Shown: piece after piece, positions 22,931 to 31,398 of the stretch
Position numbering within the stretch: the stretch's first letter is position 1
Layout: every line of letters starts with the position of its first letter
From: an archaeon
GTDB taxonomy: Archaea; Thermoproteota; Nitrososphaeria; Nitrososphaerales; UBA183
Direction of reading: 5' to 3'
Assembly (NCBI GenBank): GCA_021788415.1
Contig: JAJYKR010000001.1
Coordinates: 62,001 to 126,000 of the forward strand
DNA length: 64,000 bases
Translations under genes and position numbers: made by a program
The notes under the pieces: model-generated
The model's input: only the letters and a program-made list of their open reading frames with translations
The model's database searches: none
What the model was told of the DNA's origin: nothing

Positions 22931-24985
22931 TTGCTCAAGCCCGCTGCGATGCAGAAGGTGGGGGTGGTTGGGCTCAAGGAGGACCGCGCGAAGGTGGTCT
23001 CCGCCCTCTACGACCTCGGCGCGGTCCAGATAGAGCCACTCTCGGCTTCGGCCGCCGGCCTACTCAGGGCCGAGCCGCTTGTCGACGGAACGAAAGAGGC
23101 CACCGAGCAGCTCCTTAGGATCAGGTCCCTGAAGGCGGCTCTCCCGCCCGTCCCAATCAGGGAAAAGAGAGGATTTTCGTCGCTGGAGGAGGTGCTCGAG
23201 GCTTCGAAGTCGATCAACATCGACCAGGAGGTCTCCCAGCTCAGAGAGACGGTCGAAAAGCTGAGCTCTCGTCTCGAAGAGCAGAGGGAGATGACAGACC
23301 TCGTCCGCAGCCTCCGATTCGTGAGCCACGACCTGAACATATTCGACCTCGAAAGCGCCGTCTCCTTCCTTGGGATCGTTCCCGCCGGCGTTGACGCCGA
23401 ACTGAGAGAGGGTCTCGGGCCCAGCGGGGCCGTGGTCACGCACTCCTCTGGGGATGACCCAGTCACGCTGATAGTGACTGTCCCTAGGGAAGGCCTCGAG
23501 AAGTTCGGGTCGGCGATTCAGAAGCTCGATCTCAAGCTACGGCGGATACCGCCGCTTAAGGGGACTGCAGAGGAGATCCTCGCGGGCCTTGAGGCCGAGT
23601 CCCGCTCGATGCAGACTGGACTCGACGGCGCCAACGCCCGGCTCGCTGCAATCTCACAGGAGCACTACAAAGCCATAGCCCAGGTCGAGGAGCAGCTCTC
23701 CATCGAGGCGAGGAAGATGGAGGTGTCAGGCAGCTTCGGGTTCACCGACACCAGCTTCGCGGTCGAGGGATGGGTCCCGTCAAAGTGGCTGGGGAGCGTC
23801 AGCCAAGCCATAGCGGAGTCCTCCAGCTCCGCCAAGGTATTCAAGATAGACGCAGATTCTCAGGATCCTCACGGCGGCCCCCCGACTCTGTTGGAGACCC
23901 CCAGGAGGCTCCGATTCTTCGAGTCGTTCATCCGCTTCTATTCGGTTCCGCTATCCAACGAGGTGGACCCGAGCATGATCTTCGCCGTTGCCTTCCCGCT
24001 CTTCTTCGGGCTGATGATCGGGGACGTCGGCTACTCCTTGATCGTCCTGCTGATATCGATATGGATCATACGCAGAGTCAACCACCCTGAGAGGAAGAGC
24101 GTGATGCCGAAGGCCCTGCGATCCTTCGGGGGGAGAATCCTGCAGCCTGTCCAGTACAGGAAGCTCGCGAAGGCGATGATTCTGGGTTCCATGGTGGGGG
24201 TGGTCATGGGGGTGATCCTGAACTCGTACTTCGGATTCCACGCGAACCAGTATCTGTTCTCGTACCTCAACTCTAACCTCCATGCAGGCCTCCCGGCCAA
24301 CGGGACCTTCCTGGACCCGATATCGACGTTGGGGCTCAAGACGCTCCTGCTCTACTCAGGGTACATAGGGCTCTTCATGGTCTCCTTCGGCCTAGTGCTG
24401 GGCATGGTCAACGCCTACTGGATGCGCAGCGTGAAGCACGCGATTGGGAAGTTTGGCTGGCTCTGCGGAGCCCTGGGCATCGCCCTTACGGGGCTGGCAC
24501 TCCTGCATCACGAGAGCCTATCCAGCCTGTTGAACCCGCTCTCAAACCCACTGATCATCCTCATCGTAGTCGGGATCGGACTGGTGATATACGGAGAGGG
24601 TGGCCAGGCTCTCATCGAGCTCCCGTCCATAGTCAGCAACATAATCTCGTACACCAGGCTCCTTGGCATCCTCCTCGCGACCTTCGTGCTGGCGTACCTC
24701 ATCGACAGCGTGGTCGTTGGTCCTACTTCCACCGGGTCTCCCGGTATATTATACGGAGGGGTCGCCTACGTGATACTTGGGGTGGTCCTCCTTGTCACGG
24801 TGCACGTCTTCAACGTGATCCTGAGCATCCTCGAACCAGGCATCCAGGGGGCAAGGCTCATCTTCGTGGAGCACTTCTCCAAGTATCTCCACGGAGGGGG
24901 CAGGCAGTTCACTCCTTTCAAGGGGCCAAGGTTCTACACCACGGGAACCAGGAGCGCGAAGGCGGTCGCGGAGCGCGGGACCTAG
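22931..24985 (+). CDS. atpI: A/V-type ATP synthase subunit I (a-subunit)
   Basis: A 684-residue protein. The N-terminal cytoplasmic half (to about residue 340) contains coiled coils and the MQKVGVVGLKEDRAKVVSAL opening. The C-terminal half has about eight transmembrane helices, starting with FAVAFPLFFGLMIGDVGYSL, a strong family signature, and including the half-channel helices around NIISYTRLLGILLATFVLAY with the essential Arg. It forms the ion path next to the c-ring. TTG start at 22931. It is last in the operon, and the convergent GGPP synthase follows 11 bases later. Confidence 0.95.
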   Translation: MLKPAAMQKVGVVGLKEDRAKVVSALYDLGAVQIEPLSASAAGLLRAEPLVDGTKEATEQLLRIRSLKAALPPVPIREKRGFSSLEEVLEASKSINIDQEVSQLRETVEKLSSRLEEQREMTDLVRSLRFVSHDLNIFDLESAVSFLGIVPAGVDAELREGLGPSGAVVTHSSGDDPVTLIVTVPREGLEKFGSAIQKLDLKLRRIPPLKGTAEEILAGLEAESRSMQTGLDGANARLAAISQEHYKAIAQVEEQLSIEARKMEVSGSFGFTDTSFAVEGWVPSKWLGSVSQAIAESSSSAKVFKIDADSQDPHGGPPTLLETPRRLRFFESFIRFYSVPLSNEVDPSMIFAVAFPLFFGLMIGDVGYSLIVLLISIWIIRRVNHPERKSVMPKALRSFGGRILQPVQYRKLAKAMILGSMVGVVMGVILNSYFGFHANQYLFSYLNSNLHAGLPANGTFLDPISTLGLKTLLLYSGYIGLFMVSFGLVLGMVNAYWMRSVKHAIGKFGWLCGALGIALTGLALLHHESLSSLLNPLSNPLIILIVVGIGLVIYGEGGQALIELPSIVSNIISYTRLLGILLATFVLAYLIDSVVVGPTSTGSPGILYGGVAYVILGVVLLVTVHVFNVILSILEPGIQGARLIFVEHFSKYLHGGGRQFTPFKGPRFYTTGTRSAKAVAERGT

Positions 24986-24996
24986 TCCGCTTGGGC

Positions 24997-25863
24997 TCAG
25001 CGCTGACGCAAGATTGAGAAGTCCGAAATGTCTTCCAGCAGGACCGTGGCTTCGTTCCGTGGGATGTGTATGAGCATTCGCTTAGCCTCCTCTGCGTAGG
25101 ATTGCGCCTGGGCCGCCATCTTCCCAACTACCTCGCTCTCGCTATGGGTCTTCAGAAGGCCGAGCGACACCTTGTCCCTGGACCTCCAGTCCAGCAGGTC
25201 GTCCTTGAGCTGGTACGCGATCCCAATACATCTGCCATAGTCGGCCAGCGCCTGGACCTCCTTCTCGTCGCCCCCGGCGATCAGGGCCCCCAGCTTAGCA
25301 GACGTCTCGAACAACGACGCTGTCTTCTCGGTGACTATCCTGATGTATTCATCCCAGGTGAGCTTGTAGATCTGGGGGTCGATGGTGAGCTCTGAATACT
25401 CTCCTTCGGACATCTGAAGCGCCGCGCTACTGACCTCCTCGGCGATCCTCTTGTCGTCATATCTAGCCGCGATGGCGAGTATCATGGCGAAGACGAAGTC
25501 GGCGCTGAGTAGTGAAGCGCTGTAGCCATACTTCAGATGGAAGGGGACCTTCGCCCTTCTCGCCTTCTCTTCGTCGATGACATCGTCATGTATGATCGAT
25601 TCGGTATGGAGGAGTTCAACCGCGACAGCCGCGCCGAGGACCCTGTCGTCCTTGCACCCGAGAGCTTCCGCCGACAGCATCAGCATCACGGGCCTGACGC
25701 GCTTCCCTCCCTCCGTGGCATACGCCAGCGGGTCGTGGAACCTAGAATGGGCGTAGAGCTTGAGCTCGCGGGCCAGCGCAGAGTCGACGCGTACGGCGTA
25801 CGACTTCATGCGCTCTTCAAGCGACTCGAGCGACAAAGCCCTATCCTCCCTCCCTCCCCCCAT
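24997..25863 (-). CDS. Geranylgeranyl diphosphate synthase-type prenyltransferase
   Basis: A 288-residue all-helical trans-prenyltransferase. The first aspartate-rich motif is IIHDDVIDEEKARR (near residue 92) and the second is YQLKDDLLDW (near residue 217). The N-terminal GGKRVRP diphosphate-binding segment is present. It condenses isopentenyl and allylic diphosphates for archaeal membrane lipids; chain length is inferred as C20. ATG at 25863 lies about 30 nt from the TATATAA box that also serves the divergent gene at 25922, so a leaderless transcript is likely. Confidence 0.9.
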   Translation of the reverse strand: MGGGREDRALSLESLEERMKSYAVRVDSALARELKLYAHSRFHDPLAYATEGGKRVRPVMLMLSAEALGCKDDRVLGAAVAVELLHTESIIHDDVIDEEKARRAKVPFHLKYGYSASLLSADFVFAMILAIAARYDDKRIAEEVSSAALQMSEGEYSELTIDPQIYKLTWDEYIRIVTEKTASLFETSAKLGALIAGGDEKEVQALADYGRCIGIAYQLKDDLLDWRSRDKVSLGLLKTHSESEVVGKMAAQAQSYAEEAKRMLIHIPRNEATVLLEDISDFSILRQR

Positions 25864-25888
25864 GATAGTGATGAATGGATTAGGCTCG

Positions 25889-25899
25889 TTATATAATGA
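25889..25899. promoter_or_regulatory. Shared bidirectional TATA box
   Basis: CGTTATATAAT contains the self-complementary TTATATAA. It lies about 28-30 nt from both the minus-strand ATG at 25863 and the plus-strand TTG at 25922. This is the correct distance for leaderless transcripts in both directions from a single core element. Confidence 0.6.
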
Positions 25900-25921
25900 G
25901 TTCTCCTAATCGCTCAGGGCG

Positions 25922-26632
25922 TTGACTCCTTTCAAGGTGCATCGGCTGCTGGTCGGAAACAGGCACGTCTTGCCCCTCCCCAAGCTCAACGCCTCCCAGC
26001 TTAGATTTCTGGCTGCCGAGATAGGGAAGAGAGGCTTTGCGGTGAGTGAGCGGGTAGGGGCTTTAACAGCGACGTCGAGGGATTTCAGGGTGCACATCGA
26101 GCAGGCGGGGTATTGCTGGTGCTCGAAGGACCCCGTGGATCTGGTGGTCCCGCTCGTCCCAGACCTCCTCGCTTTCTCCCGGGAGAGAGTCTCAGCCGAG
26201 TCGCTCGCCCAGATGTACTTCGCGGAATTCCTCGCCGAGGGCGTCCCATCTGTCAAGCTACGACCGCGGCTGGAAGCGGCTTCGAACTGGGAGCGGCTCA
26301 GAGCGTCCGGCGACTGTGGTCTGACCCCGGACGAGCGCCTGACAGCGGCCATGCTAATGGGCTCAGCCGATGTTGCCGGGCCGGTGGTGGCGGACTTCCC
26401 CACTGACGGATCGTCTCCCCTGATCCTAGGGCGGAGGATGTATTTCCAGTCGATCATGTCCGGGACAGAGGCGGGGTCGACGCTCAGGGAAGTAGGGGGG
26501 AGAAGGCCCAGGAACTGCTACGTCCCAAAGGACGGCGTGTTCACGAGCTTCACCCCCTCCCTCGCGACGAAGTGCGCTACAGAACTCGCCGAGGAGGCTG
26601 GAGAGTGGTGCTTCTTTGAGCCGGCGGCATGA
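25922..26632 (+). CDS. Conserved-looking protein of unknown function, divergent from GGPP synthase
   Basis: A 236-residue soluble protein with no transmembrane helix and no motif I can name. Visible features are an N-terminal LLVGNRHVLPLPKLNASQLR, a YCWCSKDP segment with two cysteines, and a Cys/Thr-rich C-terminus ending CFFEPAA. It starts with TTG at 25922, leaderless from the shared TATA box. Codon use matches its neighbours. Shared control with a lipid-backbone enzyme hints at a lipid-related or housekeeping role, but this is only context. Confidence 0.7.
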   Translation: MTPFKVHRLLVGNRHVLPLPKLNASQLRFLAAEIGKRGFAVSERVGALTATSRDFRVHIEQAGYCWCSKDPVDLVVPLVPDLLAFSRERVSAESLAQMYFAEFLAEGVPSVKLRPRLEAASNWERLRASGDCGLTPDERLTAAMLMGSADVAGPVVADFPTDGSSPLILGRRMYFQSIMSGTEAGSTLREVGGRRPRNCYVPKDGVFTSFTPSLATKCATELAEEAGEWCFFEPAA

Positions 26633-26668
26633 GAAAGCTCTAATTGCAGACCCGCCTGGCCTCGGCCA

Positions 26669-26778
26669 GCCCCGGTAGTATAGAGTCCGCAAGGGCGTAA
26701 AGCCCGGTCAAACCCAAAGTGTCGAGAGTATGCCGGCCTTTCGAGTCGGCGACCCGGGTTCGAATCCCGGCCGGGGCA
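26669..26778 (+). tRNA. tRNA-Glu(TTC) with two introns in the D-arm
   Basis: Acceptor GCCCCGG/CCGGGGC with discriminator A, anticodon stem CCGGC/GTCGG around loop CTTTCGA (anticodon TTC), and T-stem CCGGG/CCCGG. The gene is 110 nt. Removing a 19-nt insert at 26684-26702 and a 16-nt insert at 26712-26727 gives a standard 75-nt tRNA whose D-arm reads GTATAGCCCGGTCAAGTAT, as in archaeal tRNA-Glu. No intron is present at 37/38. CCA is not encoded. TCTAATTGC, about 25 nt upstream, is a possible promoter. Confidence 0.93.
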
Positions 26779-26913
26779 ATTCTAAGCTCAGATTAGTAAA
26801 ATGAGGCTGATTCAGGTTTTCCGTCGAAAGCTATTTCCATTGGCCCCCGGATTTCCGACTACGAACGTGGAAGTCTGCGGTCGCCGGGACTTCACAGACC
26901 CCTGACCGCCAGT

Positions 26914-27489
26914 CTATACAGCGAAGACGGAAACCAGGCCATAATGATGCGGGCCGGCGTCCAAGGCCTTCGTAACCTCAAGACCCGCTTCCGACATTAT
27001 TTTCTTCGTTTCGGCCTCCGCAAGGCGCATTCCGAAAGGCGGGCCTATCTCTTGCTTGATCTTCTTCCAGTCTACGTCGATGACCATAGCTCGCGCTTTG
27101 CAGATCCGGGTCACCTCGCCAAGAAACGCCTTCTTGTCGTCGATGTCGTGCAAGACATTGGCGAACAGCACTGCGTCCACAGACCTGGCGGGAATTCCAG
27201 TCTCTGAGACGTCCGCCTCCAAGATCTTGATTCTTCCCAAATCCGCTTTCGATTCCTCGATGTTGTTGCGCAGGTGTTTCAGCATAACTGGGTCTGCGTC
27301 GACTGCGTATACCAGACCTCTGCTGCCGACACGGGACGCCAAGGGGAGGGTGAAGAAGCCCGGCCCACACCCCAGGTCGGCAACGGTCATTCCGGGTCTG
27401 ATTCCCGCGGCCTCCATGAGCTTCAGCGGGTCCTGCCGCTTCCTTCTTTCCTCAGACATGAGGATGCGTGCGAACTCGTCCCTTTCCAT
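26914..27489 (-). CDS. Class I SAM-dependent methyltransferase (UbiE/MenG-like)
   Basis: A 191-residue protein. Motif I is TVADLGCGPGFFTLPLA near residue 36, followed by LVYAVDADPVMLKHL and the motif DAVLFANVLHDIDD. The small size without a cap domain is typical of methyltransferase type 11/25 enzymes acting on small molecules, quinones or metalloids. The N-terminus (ILMSEERRKRQDPLKLMEAA) resembles the arsenite/UbiE-like group, but there are no paired cysteines for metalloid binding. ATG at 27489. It faces away from the second AlkZ-like gene. Confidence 0.85.
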   Translation of the reverse strand: MERDEFARILMSEERRKRQDPLKLMEAAGIRPGMTVADLGCGPGFFTLPLASRVGSRGLVYAVDADPVMLKHLRNNIEESKADLGRIKILEADVSETGIPARSVDAVLFANVLHDIDDKKAFLGEVTRICKARAMVIDVDWKKIKQEIGPPFGMRLAEAETKKIMSEAGLEVTKALDAGPHHYGLVSVFAV

Positions 27490-27804
27490 GAACTCAGTGA
27501 ACTCTTGGACGGACTAGAAAAGACTGACTGCTGTGCGGTCGCCTGGCTCCTGCTAGAGAGACCTGAGGCCTGGGCATGCTTTTCCGGGCCCAAGCCGCGC
27601 TTCGTGGCCGAAAGCTATGCGTTAATCAATTGCGTTCACATGGCAACGGCTGGCGGAAGTGTGTGGGCAGCCAGCGTGCTCTTGGAGCCGGGTGGGAGGA
27701 ATTAGACTCCAGGGGGAGGCGCCAGTCCCGGCATGGTCGGCAGCGCCGGGTCCGTTCACCCGACTCAGGGAAGTTTTTTGACGATAAGATACGAAGGGAA
27801 TCAG
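27490..27804. other. Intergenic region between methyltransferase and AlkZ-like gene 2
   Basis: No supported gene; short frames here have no recognisable content. The right end has an AT-rich element, TTTTTTGACGATAAGATA (27773-27790). Its first part is about 25-32 nt from the TTG at 27805, so it is a likely promoter. Confidence 0.5.
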
Positions 27805-29016
27805 TTGAGCCGGGACGCTGTTAGGCGCTCCTCAAATGGCGATGGCGTCCAGCGGGTTACCTGGAAGCAGGTCGAGGCTTTCAGACTCGCCAGGCAACAT
27901 CTCACCCGGAGGGCACCTCCGAGCTCGCTGACTTCCCTTCCGGGAGAGATCTGCGGAGCGCAGGCGCAGCTGCTTCTGGCTGGCCAACTGTCGATTTGGG
28001 CCCGCGTCCGAGGCGTGAAGCTTCCCGACTTGGAGGCCGCCCTTTGGAGCAAACGTAGCTTGGCGAAAGCTTGGTGCATGAGAAGGACCATGTTCATTCT
28101 CCCTTCGGACGAACTGGCGACCTTTGTACGGGGGAGCGCCCTGCGAGCCGAGCGTGAGATGCGTTGGGTCCTGGGGAGAGGAGTTCCGAAAGAGAAGCTC
28201 GAGCGCCTCGTAGGGGCAGTCCTGAACGCCCTGGACGACCCTACCACTCAAGCTGCCCTTGCCGTTAAGGTGTCGAAGTCGATGCGCTGCAACGTCAGGT
28301 ACAAAGCCGGCGGCGTGGGGTGGGGGAACAGAAAGAAGGTTCCATGGGTGGACTTCGGCGAGCTCGCCCTCCCGGCTAACTACCTCCTGCATCTCGCCGG
28401 ATCCAGAGGGGTCTATTGTTCTGGTCCGAGTGAAGGTAACGAATCGACCTTCGTACGTGCGGACAGGTGGGTCCCGCACTGGAAAGACGTCTCACAGGCC
28501 AAGGCGGAGAGGGAGTTGCTGAGGAGATACCTCATGGCCTTCGGGCCTTCTACCGTTTCGGACTTCGCCATCTGGACCGGGATGACCGCCGGAGACGCGA
28601 GAAGGATCTGGTCCCTCGGTGAGGATGGCATCGTCCCGGTGGACGTCGAAGGTTGGAACGCCGCGGTGCTCCGGAGCGACCTTCCGGAACTGGTGAAAGC
28701 GCATTTGAGCGGAACAGTGGTAAAGCTATTGCCTTTCTTCGATTCCTTTCTGCTGGGACATAAATCACACCGCAATATTGTCGGGCCAGTTGAACACAGG
28801 CAGGTCTACAGGCCGCAGGGATGGGTCTCGCCCGTGCTACTCGTGGACGGCCGGGCGGCAGGAGTGTGGTCCCATGTCAGACGGAAGGGCCGCCTCGAAG
28901 TGGAAATCAAACCGTTCTCAAGGCTTCTGGCGCAGGTCTCAACCCTAGCTCGCGAAGAGGCAGAGGAACTTGGAGCCTTTCTAGGCTGCCCCGACGTCAT
29001 GGTGAATATACGATGA
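27805..29016 (+). CDS. AlkZ-like winged-helix DNA-binding protein (copy 2)
   Basis: About 403 residues, another HTH_42/COG3214 member. It opens with the family's QVEAFRLARQHLTRRAP, continues with AQLLLAGQLSIWARV and LAKAWCMRRTMFILPSDEL, and ends with FSRLLAQVSTLAREEAEELG. Family members act as DNA glycosylases or as uncharacterised winged-helix proteins. The TTG at 27805 is preferred because of the TATA-like element about 28 nt upstream. An in-frame ATG at 27733 would lie upstream of that element. It belongs to a different subgroup from copy 1 at 2.3 kb. Confidence 0.8.
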   Translation: MSRDAVRRSSNGDGVQRVTWKQVEAFRLARQHLTRRAPPSSLTSLPGEICGAQAQLLLAGQLSIWARVRGVKLPDLEAALWSKRSLAKAWCMRRTMFILPSDELATFVRGSALRAEREMRWVLGRGVPKEKLERLVGAVLNALDDPTTQAALAVKVSKSMRCNVRYKAGGVGWGNRKKVPWVDFGELALPANYLLHLAGSRGVYCSGPSEGNESTFVRADRWVPHWKDVSQAKAERELLRRYLMAFGPSTVSDFAIWTGMTAGDARRIWSLGEDGIVPVDVEGWNAAVLRSDLPELVKAHLSGTVVKLLPFFDSFLLGHKSHRNIVGPVEHRQVYRPQGWVSPVLLVDGRAAGVWSHVRRKGRLEVEIKPFSRLLAQVSTLAREEAEELGAFLGCPDVMVNIR

Positions 29017-29062
29017 AGCGCTCGGACCCTGCCTGCGACAGCACCCCAGCTAGAGGAGAACC

Positions 29063-29296
29063 ATGGGCAACCAAGACTATGCCGTTTCCTTCATTGTAGA
29101 CAGCACACCCGAGGACGCCTTCACAGCAATCAACAACGTCCGGGCGTGGTGGAAAGGACAGATCGAAGGGAGCACGGACAAGGTCGGCGGCGTGTTCACC
29201 TACCAATACGGAGACTTCCATCGCTCCAGGCAGAAGGTGACGGAGCTCGTACCAGGGGAGAGGGTCGTCTGGGACATCGTCAGGGTCGGGGCCTGG
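29063..29296 (+). pseudogene. Truncated SRPBCC (AHSA1-like) gene
   Basis: The frame opens with ATG at 29063 and shows a clear AHSA1/SRPBCC N-terminus: SFIVDSTPEDAFTAINNVRA, then GEIEGSTDKVGG-like text and VTELVPGERVVWDIV. After about residue 74 homology stops abruptly and the frame ends at 29320. A full domain needs roughly 140 residues. Beyond the break the DNA codes, in another frame, for the inside of a GNAT acetyltransferase. I infer a deletion that joined two unrelated genes. Confidence 0.75.
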
Positions 29297-29979
29297 GTCG
29301 ACTCCTCTTCGCGACCCTAGAAGCTGCTGCGCTGGGGAGGAGAGCTACGGTGCTTTGGGCTTCGGTGCGGGCCGAAGACCGAAGAAGCGTCCGCTTCTTC
29401 GACAAATCTGGGTTCGTAGAGCGACACCGGAGCTGGGCTTCCCGCCTGGACCTGGTCGAGGCTTCCCCCGCACACGGCTTGGCGTCGTCGCTTCCCCAGG
29501 GGGTCTTCCTAACTTCGCTCGCCGAAGAAGGGCCGGAACGACCTGAGGTCCGCGACCGGCTCTATCGACTTCGGAACGAATCCGGCAGGGACGCCCCTTC
29601 CATGGGGACGCCTAGCGGGTACACATTCGAGCAGTTCCTCGATGCCACTTTCAGGCACTCTGGCTTTCTTCCCGAGGCAACCTACGTCGCGCGAGTCGGG
29701 GACCGCTACGTCGCGACGACATCCCTCGAAACGGTGAACGGAAAACGTGACACCCTCCACGTCAGCTATACCGGTACATTGCGGGAATTCAGGGGGCAGG
29801 GTCTTGCCACGGAGCTCAAGCGTAGGGCGATCGAATATGCAAAATCCCGGGGCTATCGGTATCTCACGACCGATAACGACTCCCTGAACGAGCCGATTGT
29901 GAAGGTTAACCAAGCTCTCGGCTTCCATGTTGAGCGGACGACAATCCGCGGTGAGAAACTGCTGGCATCGTCCCCCTGA
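29280..29979 (+). pseudogene. 5-prime-truncated tandem GNAT acetyltransferase
   Basis: Homology begins in the acetyl-CoA-binding motif RQGRGLGRLLFATLEAAA, so the first GNAT domain lacks its N-terminal 70 or so residues. It continues SVRAEDRRSVRFFDKSGFVE and then a complete second GNAT domain (YTGTLREFRGQGLATELKRR, then NDSLNEPIVKVNQALGFHVE). The frame is open upstream to 29146 but that text is the antiframe of the SRPBCC fragment. A shorter product with only the second domain might still be made from an internal start. Last codon before stop is at 29976. Confidence 0.75.
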
Positions 29980-30293
29980 CAGCAGCTCCAGAACTTGCGG
30001 AGTATAGGCCCTCGAGTCCCGCGCGTCTCGCGCCATCTGAACTTCATTCGATGCCTGGTGTACCGTGCTCAACAGAACGCCAACCATGCGTGCTTAAGCA
30101 ACCAAACGGGTGCCCGAGTCCCGGCAGGGGGCAGGCGTGCCCCACCGCTTGTCTTGCCATGGATGCGCTCAACCTCGATTCAATCCCAAGAGCGGATTAG
30201 TTTCAACAACCTTGGACCTTATGAGCCCGATCGTGAACCAGCTTGATAAGGCGCGCCGCCCGGTCTGCGGGTAGGCGTTCATTTTTGGCAGCG
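29980..30293. other. Intergenic region, nothing recognised
   Basis: Short frames on both strands have no family resemblance. CATTTTTGG at 30280-30288 is too close to the start at 30294 to be a standard TATA box. No RNA gene was recognised. Confidence 0.4.
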
Positions 30294-31004
30294 ATGGCCA
30301 TACCTTGCAGCTCCTGTGGCTGCGCGGAGGATTCATGCCAGGGCTGTTCCACGCCGGACCAGTGTACAAACTGCGTCGGATGCTGCTGCCCGGCGAGCCA
30401 CGTGGAGTGGAGGAGGGGGAGGCTCAGCCGGGCCCTCTCCATCGAATACTTCAGTTCGCTTTGGATGGTGGCCGAAGTCGCTGGCTCTATCGGGGTGGGC
30501 GTCGTCTCAGGGAGCTTCGCGCTCCTCGCCTTTGGGGGGGACAGCGTGGTAGAGCTCTTGTCTGCGTTCGTCGTGTACAGCCACCTAAAAGGGGACATGG
30601 CCGGCTCAGCTGGGCTAGGAAGAAGGACAGCGCTGACAGCCACCGCCCTGCTCTTCGCTTTGGTACCTGCGGTAAGCATCGGCGCGGTCTACTCCTACGC
30701 GTCGGGGCTCAGACCTGAAGGCTCGCTGTTCGGGGTGGCGATAGCTGCAGGGGCGGTTCTGGTCATGCCATACCTTTGGCTGGAAAAAAGAAAAATCGGA
30801 CGGGAGACAAGATGCCTCCCTCTCTCCATCGACGCCGTTGCCTCGGCGACGTGCTTCTTCATGTCGTTAGCTCTGCTCGCGGGCCTTCTTGCAGAGTACC
30901 TCCTCGGGCTGTGGTGGGCTGACTACCTCGCCACCGCGGTAATCCTCGTCTTTGTAGTAAGGGAAGGAGCCGAGTCATATAGGGAGATTGGAAGCCTGGG
31001 ATAA
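30294..31004 (+). CDS. CDF-like cation efflux membrane protein with Cys-rich N-terminus
   Basis: A 236-residue protein. The first 35 residues hold eleven cysteines (CSSCGCAEDSCQGCS, then CTNCVGCCC), a metal-binding module. Five or six transmembrane helices follow, with a CDF-type pattern: SGSFALLAFGGDSVVELLSA carries the acidic residues of the first metal site and LPLSIDAVASATCFF the second. The usual cytoplasmic C-terminal domain of CDF transporters is missing. A role in transition-metal efflux is inferred. ATG at 30294 is chosen because the Cys-rich module starts there, although the frame is open to 30243. Confidence 0.75.
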   Translation: MAIPCSSCGCAEDSCQGCSTPDQCTNCVGCCCPASHVEWRRGRLSRALSIEYFSSLWMVAEVAGSIGVGVVSGSFALLAFGGDSVVELLSAFVVYSHLKGDMAGSAGLGRRTALTATALLFALVPAVSIGAVYSYASGLRPEGSLFGVAIAAGAVLVMPYLWLEKRKIGRETRCLPLSIDAVASATCFFMSLALLAGLLAEYLLGLWWADYLATAVILVFVVREGAESYREIGSLG

Positions 31005-31398
31005 CCTTCCGTTGCTCGGCACGGGTCAGTCGCCGGTCCCTAAGCACATGTCCGGAGGTTCTGCAGAAGACACGAGACCGGTGCGCCGAGCGGGTTACGA
31101 GGTCCCAATGGTGCCCACCGGGCCCCCCGGGGCGGACCCCAAGCCCTCCTGGTCTTCGACAAAAGCTCGTACGTGGAATACCATGGGTGCCAAGAGGCAA
31201 TCCGACCCGATGCCAGCCTCTGCTTATCTGAGCATCGGAAGAGGCAGAGTCGACCGGAGGAACGAACAGGCTCAACGCGGCCAGGGGGAGCCCGGTAGCG
31301 CAACCTCCGGAAGCCCTGCTGAGCGCGAAGAGCCTGCCAGTGGGCGGCCCCTGCCTTAGGTTCAAATCGGCCTAAGTGGACGGTCAGTCAGAAGCGCA
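31005..31398. other. Intergenic region with a potential H-type pseudoknot
   Basis: No convincing gene: a frame at 30988-31359 is Pro/Gly/Arg-rich without homology and overlaps the CDF-like gene. At 31207-31245 two stems interleave: CCGATGC (31207) with GCATCGG (31232), and GCCTCT (31216) with AGAGGC (31240). A further hairpin, CTTAGG/CCTAAG, lies at about 31356-31377. These could belong to an unrecognised structured RNA or the leader of the helicase mRNA. Confidence 0.4.

Noticed and set aside
30988..31359. 123-residue frame in the gap before the helicase
   Set aside because: Pro/Gly/Arg-rich composition typical of random GC-rich frames, and it overlaps the CDF-like gene.
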